From Apostichopus californicus (lineage: Eukaryota > Echinodermata > Holothuroidea > Aspidochirotida > Stichopodidae), in NCBI GenBank assembly GCA_020650975.1, contig JAIPMN010000999.1, forward strand, positions 5,282 to 29,657: a DNA stretch of 24,376 bases, given 5' to 3'. Position 1 is the first letter of the stretch. Every line of letters begins with the position of its first letter. Of this stretch, positions 1-19,872 are shown one piece after another. The translations under genes were made by a program, and so were the position numbers. The notes below the pieces were generated by a model. The model did not search any database, was not told where the DNA came from, and saw only the letters and a program-made list of their open reading frames with translations.

Positions 1-1040
1 GTTATAACAACTAAAGGCTGGGATCCCCTGCAAATAAATGGCTATAGAGGGATTGCTTCTGAGTTATAACAACTAAAGGCTGGGATCCCCTGCAAATAAA
101 TGGCTATAGGAAATTGCCTCTGAGTTATAACAACTAAAGGCTGGGACCCCCTGCAAATAATGGCTATAGAGGGATTGCCTCTGAGTTATAACAACTAAAG
201 GCTGGGATCCCCTGCAAATAATGGCTATAGAGGGATTGCCTCTGAGTTATAACAACTAAAGGCTGGGACCCCCTGCAAATAATGGCTATAGAGAGATTGC
301 CTCTGAGTTATAACAACTAAAGGCTGGGACCCCCTGCAAATAATGGCTATAGAGGGATTGCCTCTGAGTTATACCAACTAAAGGCTGGGATCCCCTGCAA
401 ATAAATGGCTATAGAGGGATTGCTTCTGAGTTATAACAACTAAAGGCTGGGATCCCCTGCAAATAAATGGCTATAGAGGGATTGCCTCTGAGTTATAACA
501 ACTAAAGGCTGGGACCCCCTGCAAATAATGGCTATAGAGGGATTGCCTCTGAGTTATAACAACTAAAGGCTGGGATCCCCTGCAAATAATGGCTATAGAG
601 GGATTGCCTCTGAGTTATAACAACTAAAGGCTGGGACCCCCTGCAAATAATGGCTATAGAGGGATTGCCTCTGAGTTATAACAACTAAAGGCTGGGACCC
701 CCTGCAAATAATGGCTATAGAGGGATTGCTTCTGAGTTATAACAACTAAAGGCTGGGACCCCCTGCAAATAATGGCTATAGAGGGATTGCCTCTGAGTTA
801 TAACAACTAAAGGCTGGGACCCCCTGCAAATAATGGCTAAAGAGGGATTGCCTCTGAGTTATAACAACTAAAGGCTGGGACCCCCTGCAAATAATGGCTA
901 TAGAGGGATTGCCTCTGAGTTATAACAACTAAAGGCTGGGACCCCCTGCAAATAATGGCTATAGAGGGATTGCCTCTGAGTTATAACAACTAAAGGCTGG
1001 GACACCCTGCAAATAATGGCTATAGAGGGATTGCCTCTGA
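1..1040. repeat. 61-bp satellite array, 17 copies, open at left edge
   Basis: Seventeen near-identical head-to-tail units begin at 1, 63, 124, 185, 246, 307, 368, 430, 492, 553, 614, 675, 736, 797, 858, 919 and 980. The unit is 61 bp, or 62 where AAATAATGG is AAATAAATGG. Each unit starts GTTATAACAACTAAAGGC and ends ATTGCCTCTGA. Diagnostic sites are GGGATCCCC versus GGGACCCCC, ATAAATGG versus ATAATGG, and GCTTCTGA versus GCCTCTGA. The first unit starts at base 1, so the array probably continues to the left. No unit has a long open frame and no coding role is suggested. Confidence 0.97.
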
Positions 1041-1118
1041 GTTTAACTAACGGCTGAATCAATCAGTTTGTAGTGCACTGTATTTGTAATCCCAAGGTTA
1101 CTGTTTCAAATCCTGTAA
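1041..1118 (+). repeat. tRNA-derived SINE head (tRNA-Thr-like) fused to a decayed satellite unit
   Basis: The bases 1041-1056 resemble a worn start of one more satellite unit. They run straight into a tRNA-like sequence. An A-box-like block (about 1056-1077, ATCAATCAGTTTGTAGTGC) is followed by an anticodon-loop-like TTTGTAA (TGT, threonine-type) at about 1083-1089 and a B-box-like GTTTCAAATCC at about 1103-1113. The D-arm and acceptor pairing look too degraded for a working tRNA, so a SINE head or tRNA relic is the better reading. No clear SINE tail or target duplication could be delimited. Confidence 0.55.
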
Positions 1119-1454
1119 AGCCAAAAGTTTTTCATTGTTCTTTTCAAATGTAATTTATACTTGCTTATCTCTGCATATTAATGACTTTGATCATTGCCTG
1201 CTTCGTTAGACTAAATTCTCACTAGCTTTGGTAAATTTGCAGAAAGCTGACAGCCAACAGTCTCCTTGTCTAGGTGTGGTTACCAAGTTTGGTGGATTCT
1301 GCAGCATTTGATTTTCCAGTAGGATTGTAATTAATCAAATGTAAAGAACCCGCTAAGGTTTTACATACAACTATACATTTGAAATGATTACATATAATAA
1401 ATGGTTTGTAGAACTATCACTTGTTATGGGACTGTAGATTTTCCCATCTATTTG

Positions 1455-1586
1455 TTAAAGGATTGGTGGCAAATTTTAATATTTAAATTAATGAATTGAT
1501 ATGGGACAGTGGAGTCTTGGGGTGGAGCAACCCCCCCCCCCCTCTTCCCCAAATTTGTCACCAATCCTTAAAAGTGCCCCATATCA
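1455..1586. repeat. Interleaved inverted repeat pair
   Basis: Arm A (1455-1476, TTAAAGGATTGGTGGCAAAT and on) is matched in inverse by 1551-1572 with 2 mismatches in 22. A second arm, B, GATATGGGAC at 1498-1507, is matched in inverse by 1576-1585 with one mismatch. The order A-B-A'-B' is interleaved rather than nested. It may be the remains of a foldback or MITE-like element. No target duplication was found. Confidence 0.5.
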
Positions 1587-2649
1587 TCAAAAGTGCCCTT
1601 TGGTTGATTAACGAGTGCCCTTCTGTTGAGACATAAAGAGTTGTGTAATTAAAAAGTTCCATTTTGTTGAGAAAATAAAATGAGAAAATTGTTGAAAACA
1701 TTCACACACTGTGGGACCAAATAGATGTTGGATCAATTTTTGGGGGAACTTTTGGGGTGATTTTGTGTTTTGCCCCCATATGTCAATGCCACATATTCCC
1801 AAAACAGTAAAAACAAAAAAAGCCATGTAGGGTTCATCAGTAGACCTGAGGAAATATATTGCTCTTAGCCTTTTGAATATAACAGCATATGTTGAACAGA
1901 AGGGAGTGTGTTGACACCATGTTTGATTAAAATATCTATACATACAAATATAAATATGTTATCATTTGTATTTTGAAGCTTTTCATATGATACATTGTTC
2001 TTAAACATGATATATTTTGAATATATGCTGTAAAAGGCCATAAAATGTGTCTTATTTTTCCCTTTTTGCTTACAATCAGGGTAATTCTTCGATCCTTAGG
2101 GTAAATCTGTTAGAAGTGTTAATGTGCATCATACTGCTGTACTGTGTAACTATGTTTATCCATACTGTACATACAGTCAATGAACAAATGATATTGTATG
2201 TGGAATGCAAAACCTATAGAATTAATTCACAATTCTTGAAGGACATGCAGGGCCACAGGAAAACAGTCGAGAATAATAAGACCATGATTCGGTTTGATGG
2301 CATGGGGAGGGGGAGTGACAGATGTGGCTACATCCCCAGGGCCCAAGGACATTATGGGGGCCCGGGAAATATGGCCTAAAGAATAATGTACTCAACGCTT
2401 ATGTTAAATATTCTTGAGGAAAAGTGAAGACTTCAAAAGAGGACCCTGTAACATAATTTTTCCTTGAATCTTAGTTGGTTCTCAACAGCCCTGATTATGA
2501 ATAACGATCTAAATTGTTACTTTGCTTATTCAATGTTCTGGGAAGGGAAGCTGAATGATTCAGCACTGTCATGGAGTGTTCCCTGCTTGAACATGTAAAG
2601 TAATTGTGTAGGTAAAAGGGCATAAACAAGGATGCCATGTTGAGTAGAT

Positions 2650-3330
2650 GAATCCCATTATTTTGGTGGAGGTCAACAAAGTCATTTGAAGGTAAACAAA
2701 GGGGAAATGTGAAATCATTTCAAACAGGGTAACTAATGAAGGGGGTTTTGTATGGATACCATATGCAGTGCAATTAAGTTACCCCAAACTGAGTTGATAA
2801 AGTCTGTTGTTTTAAGTGAGGGGCAAAGGTTATTTGAGATCAGAATCAGTGAAAGTATGGTAATCTTGTAAACATATCTCAAGAACGGAACCAAGTTGGA
2901 TGGTTTCCATTCCTAGCTTGAGGATGTTCCATATTGAGTTCAAAAAGCCTGTTGTTTTTGTGTAGGTTAAACATCATTTGAGGTCAGCAGTGGTGAATTT
3001 AGCTTGAAAATATGGAAAACTTGACATATAAACAAAAAGATACTTGGATGTTTCTTGTTCTCAATTTGAGGATGCGAGTTCATGTTGAGTTAAAGCATGA
3101 TACTTTGTTGGAGGTCAACCCTCAGTTAAGGTCAGCTGGCAGTGGCTTAAATGTTTAAACTGTGACCAGCTGTAAACTATGTTGCCTCAAGATGGTAAGT
3201 TCTGGCTGTTTCTCATCTTTAGTTTGAAGATATTCCATAATTAAATACATTAAACCTTAAGGGTGGTGGAGGTCAAAGGTTATGTAAGGCCAACATATTT
3301 GTAAAAGTGGGTACCTTGTAAACACAGTAT
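2650..3330. repeat. Old ~150-bp tandem repeat with AGGTCA motifs
   Basis: Four diverged units can be aligned by eye through a shared order of blocks: CTTGTAAAC, 'CTCAAGAA', a 'GTTTCC/TTTCTT' block, 'TTGAGGATG', 'CATATTGAGTT' and then 'GGAGGTCAA...GAGGTCAG'. The anchor after 'GAGGAT' recurs near 2778, 2927, 3076 and 3231, so the period is about 149-155 bp. Divergence between units is high, so this is an old array. Its AGGTCA words resemble nuclear-receptor half sites, but they recur as part of the repeat and need not be functional. Confidence 0.5.
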
Positions 3331-3932
3331 TTCGCGAATGAAATATTCGAGGTGTATCTGTTTACAAAAACAAAACTCAAATACTCATTAGGTGAAGGGA
3401 AATATACTCTTTCTCTTCGCCCTTCTGTTTTTGCTTGAGAGCAGTTGAAACTCCTTTTCTCACACGAACTTCTCAGCCTCCAGAAAGGTTTAAGTTACAT
3501 CTCTCAGAAATTCAGTGGAAACCTTTATATGCCATTCAGTAATGTGGCTTTGTGATGTTTTCAAACCTTTTTTAAATAGTATTTTAATATTTTTAATTAA
3601 TAAAGTCTTTGTTAACTATGCATCCATCTAGAAATGAGGCACATGGCTAAATGCAAACTAGGTTGTTGTAATTCAGTTCAATGATCTATTCCTAAAACCT
3701 TGAGCCATTATCCTTTTCCTTGTTAATTAATTCCTAGGACTATTTCACCTTTAGGTAAACTTTAACAGCATTCAGAGTGAAGATTAAAGACTACAAAGAA
3801 CGTTACAATGACAAAATAACCGGTTACACGCGACTTTCATTTATAATGTTGTAATGACGGTATACCATCATTTCTCAAGAAATAAAGTGTTACAGAAATG
3901 CATATTGTAAGATGGAGGGTATTTTGAATGGG

Positions 3933-3972
3933 GGATCACTTTTAATGTTTAATTTAATGTTAAACGTGATCC
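3933..3972. repeat. Imperfect foldback
   Basis: GGATCACTTTTAA at 3933-3945 pairs with TTAAACGTGATCC at 3960-3972, 12 of 13 bases, leaving a 14-base AT-rich loop. It lies about 350 bp upstream of the VCP start codon. No function can be assigned. Confidence 0.5.
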
Positions 3973-4059
3973 TGCAAGTTTACTATCAACATGCTCTAAA
4001 AGTCTAAATCCTTATTTTATTTTATCATACTTTTTTTCACGCCTAATTATTTTCCTCTG

Positions 4060-4324
4060 TTTTTGTGTGACTTTCGTTCTTTTCGTATTTGTTTTTTACC
4101 CAGACGGCGGCCCATACAACTGGTTATGACACAGGCCTTTTTAGTACACGTTAAAAAACTTCTAGCATGCATGTTGTAAGAAATCAAGCTGCGTTCGAAA
4201 CAAAGCAGTGATTCGACTAATACGAAGTGAAGAAGAGGGTTGCAGTTTTTCCTACGTTACACAGAAGAATACGAAACAGAGTAAAAGGAAAACGACCAGA
4301 AAAGCCACCGAATTCCAACTCAAG
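4060..4324 (+). promoter_or_regulatory. Probable VCP promoter and 5' UTR
   Basis: This is the only stretch upstream of the VCP start with scattered CpGs (ACGGCGGCCC, TTCGTTC, GCGTTCGAAAC, ATTCGACTAATACG). No TATA box stands out, and the transcription start cannot be fixed from sequence. The start codon lies in CAAGATGGCAGAC: purine at -3 and G at +4 make a strong initiation context. The CAAGATGGC core also resembles the YY1 motif that often overlaps the start codon of housekeeping genes; that regulatory reading is inference. Confidence 0.4.
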
Positions 4325-16232
<11,908 letters not shown>

Positions 16233-17157
16233 ACAGAATTAGAGTGTTTCTAATCAGCAAGTTCCTAGACTGTTAATATATATACTGAAGAAAGATATCC
16301 CAAATGGGAGATCAGAGTTTGCTATGGAGGTTATCTTTATTAGTGTTAAAAAACTTTGATTTTTGAAGAGATGAATAAGATAAATACTGTTCTCATTGTA
16401 AAGAAACGTTGCTCAAACTTTCATAATTAACTGCTTAACTGCAGCTGTGATGGTAGACAAGTGTGGATATAGAAGCAGATGGCACCAATAACTTGCTGGA
16501 TAAAATTTCTCAAAGTTTTAAATGACTGTCTTGTTAATACTGTAAAGCCCCTTTCAGATATTCATTGACTCAGAAAAGAACAAGTTACCCCAGTTAATAT
16601 ACGAATCTTATATCTGGCAAAACAATTTCCAGCACAAGATTAAAATTGATTTCCCTTTATTTTTATGCTGCTCAACTGCAGTACTTGAAACAGACAATGA
16701 GTTGTGTGGCTTCAGAATTATCATGATTTTAACACTATTGTTCCGGCATACTTTGGTCCAGTGAGCTATAGTGATTAAACCACTTTTGTAAGCCGAATGA
16801 GTATTCCAGGGTCCGAGATGTATGGTGAAATGAAAGGTAAAACCCTCTCAGGATCCAGTTTATATTTCATAGTACAAGGTAATGTTGCCTTAAGAGAAGA
16901 AAGTTCTGAGTTACTGCTCTAAGAATGCAACTCACAAGTGGTAGTAAGAGGTAGCTACCGCTCATTGGGTAACCTAGTGGCAAGGTTATTGTGGATAATC
17001 TTGTTGTTTATAATGAGCAATAGTTTGTCGATATGTGAAAATCACATCATATTCTATGTGCCATCCGCTTGAAACATGTGAATAATGGTCAAAAGTCACT
17101 TTCTATTGTTAGATATATTACACACTCTAATTTAGATCTGCTGTTTTATTAATTATA

Positions 17158-17180
17158 ATTATTATTATTATTATTATTAT
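17158..17180. repeat. (ATT)n microsatellite
   Basis: Nearly eight perfect ATT units lie in the presumed VCP 3' UTR. Confidence 0.95.
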
Positions 17181-17663
17181 CCATCTTTAAGTTTGTACTG
17201 CCAGAGGGCTTAATGAAGTGTTAAAACAATCAACCTTATAAATCCACACTGAATAGGGCTACTGAGATTGGAATATCTGTGAAACTTTGCAGCAGAATGA
17301 CTGTACTTCTCTGATAAATTCTTCGAATTTTATCGCTGTTATTATTTCATTAGGGTATCGATTTAGAAAGCTGACTACTTCAAGGTTACCTACTGCATGC
17401 ATATCACAGAGATTATTGATGTATTACCAGACAAAATAAGGCTTTAAAAATGTTATAAATCTTGCTTTTAGGTGTCCTGAAAGATACTGTCTCTCACATT
17501 GTAGTCTTGGTTAAAAAAAATGACAATATTGAAAAGATGATAAGCAATAAAATGCTGGACTCACAATATTAAACAAGGAACCATGCTTTGAAACTTATTT
17601 ATAAGGACAATATGAATGCCTTTTGTATAATTAACTGCTGATTAATTACATCCCAAGAATTAA

Positions 17664-17686
17664 AAGAAGAAGAAGAAGAAGAAGAA
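17664..17686. repeat. (AAG)n microsatellite
   Basis: Nearly eight perfect AAG units lie in the presumed VCP 3' UTR, a purine tract on the RNA-like strand. Confidence 0.95.
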
Positions 17687-17805
17687 TAACAGTTGTAGTC
17701 TGAAGCTTTCTTATAATAATTGTTCATTTCATTCTTTGGTTTCAAGTTTTATGCCAAAGTTGCAATTTTTTCTGTCTTATTTGTTAATCTTTATCTTCTT
17801 TACAT

Positions 17806-17811
17806 AATAAA
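17806..17811 (+). terminator. Candidate poly(A) signal, VCP
   Basis: AATAAA is followed within 20 bases by an A-rich stretch and TTGTTATG. It is about 1570 bases past the stop codon. Confidence 0.5.
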
Positions 17812-17916
17812 TATTTAAAAAAAAATTGTTATGAAGACACTTTCTGAGAATGTATTTGTGATACCATTACTTAACATGTATCTGTAGGAATCACAATATC
17901 AGTGCCTGAATGGATT

Positions 17917-17954
17917 GGGGGAGGGGAGGTAGGGGTGAGAGGTGGGGGTGGGGG
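17917..17954 (+). other. G-quadruplex candidate downstream of VCP
   Basis: Four or more G runs of 4-5 bases lie within 38 bases: GGGGG at 17917, GGGG at 17923 and 17932, GGGGG at 17944 and 17950. Loops are short, 1-8 bases. The G-rich strand is the RNA-like strand. Confidence 0.75.
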
Positions 17955-18163
17955 ACAAGTGAGTTTTGGAGGATAGTAGGGTTTAAGGAGACAGACCTCA
18001 GACTGGTGTGGACTTGTAGTGACTCATCGCTTTTGATAATTTAATAATGAACAGTTAGTTAGTAAATGATTCAACATTCACAATGTGTAAGTAAGCTGTA
18101 CATGCTTGGTGCATAGGTTTGACTACAATTTGTACAGTGTGTTGCTCATCTTGTGCTTTAATT

Positions 18164-18169
18164 AATAAA
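18164..18169 (+). terminator. Second candidate poly(A) signal
   Basis: AATAAA in ATTAATAAATG is followed about 40 bases later by a T-rich stretch (TTTTGTTTTTTC). It could serve a longer VCP transcript. Confidence 0.4.
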
Positions 18170-18185
18170 TGTTAACACTTTGCAA

Positions 18186-18730
18186 GTGTCCAGACTTCTT
18201 CATATTTTGTTTTTTCTTGCACTATATCAATATTTCAAAGTTCTCAGGAATCCTCATCATTACAGGTTTTGACTATGATATTTTACAACTCGTTTACACA
18301 AGCTACCTGCTCTATACATCTGAGAGGGTAGGAGTGAGGTGACCCATGCTATAACTTAGATATATTTATTATTCCAAGTTGTTTGATAAACCGTAGCAAG
18401 GTTTGCAATTGACATTTTGAGTCAATGGATCACAATTACTAGCCAAATTTTGAAGGGCCCTTGCTCCCATTCTTGAACCAGGACCACTGAAACCTAAGTC
18501 ATGTCACTTTTGTAATGGAAAATGGATAGAAAAACCCCACTGACATAAATAGAGGCACATACTTGTATTCTATAACGGGGACTAACTGGAAGATGGATAC
18601 ATTGATAAATGTTATATAACACCCTGTGCTTCAAGTTCAAAGGATTTTATCCCCAATGTGAATTTAATGTGGGGGGGGGGGTTCGCCTCAAGGTACTCTT
18701 GTTTTGAGGTAATGAACTGCATCAATTATA
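18186..18730. other. Spacer between VCP and the SPFH gene
   Basis: No gene signal. An 11-base G run sits at 18671-18681. Otherwise the DNA is AT-rich and unremarkable. Confidence 0.6.
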
Positions 18731-18738
18731 CCAATGGG

Positions 18739-18746
18739 TATATAAG
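18739..18746 (+). promoter_or_regulatory. Candidate TATA box of the SPFH gene
   Basis: TATATAAG is a full match to the TATA consensus. It lies about 1 kb before the SPFH start codon and just before a CpG-richer stretch. A CCAAT at 18731-18735 is too close to be a classical CCAAT box. The use of this site is inference. Confidence 0.35.
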
Positions 18747-18831
18747 CTCACACTGCATTCAAATGATGTCATAATTTGCTGTTTGTAATTTACACCAGCC
18801 TATTCTATTTTTAACGCTTACCTTGGTCTGT

Positions 18832-18860
18832 CAGAGCCGTGTCTATATCACACGGCTCTG
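18832..18860. repeat. Perfect 11-bp hairpin upstream of the SPFH gene
   Basis: CAGAGCCGTGT (18832-18842) pairs exactly with ACACGGCTCTG (18850-18860) across a 7-base loop, CTATATC. The stem is GC-rich in an AT-rich setting. Confidence 0.85.
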
Positions 18861-19766
18861 TGTGTGGGCTGTATACACAATCTCTAGAATGACCTCGTCT
18901 TGTTTACGTAATCTTTTGCCCTATATCATTGTACACCGGTTGTCCTCACACCGCGTACCGAAGTATCGTGCAGTACTGTGAGTGTGACCATTATCGGGTG
19001 TTGTCGATAGATGTACTTGTTTAGTTCAGGTACTTCAACATTTCCAAGCGCAAAGGTAATCGTGAACTTACCAATCATTTCCAGTATACACTACAGCAGC
19101 AAATTATCTTATAGTCATAACCTAGTATTAAGCTCAAAGTAAGTAAGGTACACATTTTCAATGAAAGTTAGGCCCTACTTCGCCTGAATCCAAACTATGT
19201 CTAGGCCCAACTAGTGTTACTGTTAGTGTTACGCCTAAATCTAGGCCTAGCCTAACTAATTAGGCTTAACACTCAGAAACAGTTATATCAGGGCTAATGC
19301 TAGGCCAATCCTGACTTCTAATACTGTAGTCAAGCTAGGCCTACTATTAACAATAATTTTAGCCCGAAAGAGAGGATGGCCCATCGTTATATGGGCGTAT
19401 ACTACATAGGCCTAGGTCTTACTCTTAGTTAGTGCAGAGGTAGCCTCATACGAATATATAATATATAAATATGTTTGTGATGTTGTGTGTATACACTGCA
19501 TAGGATGCAAAAGCTAAAAGAAAGGTAGTCAACTTTCATTGCACAATGTACAGTTCTTTGATGTTTGGTAAACATGTAATACATATGCTATTATTTAGTG
19601 TGCAATGAAAAGTTCAGAAGACATTTGAAGTCACACTGTATCAACAGTTTCATACTGCTGGACTTAAAAGCTCCCATTTCTGCTTTCATATCTAGTCTTG
19701 CATGTTAAATGATTTTTCTCCTTTTCTTGCTCTTGAAGTTAACTCAGGACAAAGCAGCGGTCAGAG
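18861..19766 (+). other. Probable 5' UTR exon and first intron of the SPFH gene
   Basis: A CpG-bearing stretch (about 18890-19055) ends at a usable donor, CAAAG|GTAATC, at 19056. A pyrimidine-rich tract and TTAACTCAG (19739-19747) form a usable acceptor 19 bases before the start codon. I infer a noncoding first exon ending at 19055 and an intron 19056-19747. That intron is rich in TAGGCC/CTAGGC words, as VCP intron 1 is. Confidence 0.4.
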
Positions 19767-19872
19767 ATGGAAAAGAAGCATGTGTATGGAATTGGGGGCA
19801 CTGTTGTTATTGTTGCTGTTGGTATCATTATCCTCATTGCAACATCCTTGAAGACCTTACAGTCAGATGAAA
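19767..19872 (+). CDS. SPFH gene coding exon 1 (membrane anchor)
   Basis: Encodes residues 1-35 and one base of M36. GCGGTCAGAGATGG has A at -3 and G at +4. It includes the whole hydrophobic segment. The donor is A|GTAAGA at 19873. Confidence 0.85.

Larger units (their letters stand above)
1119..4059. other. Gene-poor upstream region
   Basis: I see no exon with recognisable protein similarity here. Open frames at 1608-1943 (minus) and 2047-2379 (plus) have low-complexity translations and no flanking splice or family signal. The region holds a 12-base C run (1531-1542), an inverted repeat (1455-1572), a diverged tandem repeat (about 2650-3330) and a small foldback (3933-3972). The rest is AT-rich unique-looking DNA. 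Confidence 0.6.
16233..17830 (+). other. VCP 3' UTR (probable)
   Basis: A long AT-rich stretch without coding signal runs from the stop to the first well-placed AATAAA followed by A/T-rich DNA. It includes an (ATT)n tract at 17158-17180 and an (AAG)n tract at 17664-17686. An earlier AATAAA at 17546-17551 could give a shorter transcript. The end is set only by motif. Confidence 0.5.

Noticed and set aside
1051..1118. Functional tRNA-Thr gene
   Set aside because: A and B boxes are recognisable but the arms do not pair well and no acceptor stem could be drawn. A SINE or relic is more likely.
1608..2379. Open frames upstream of VCP as small genes
   Set aside because: Translations have no domain or signal feature, codon use is AT-driven, and there is no splice or poly(A) context.
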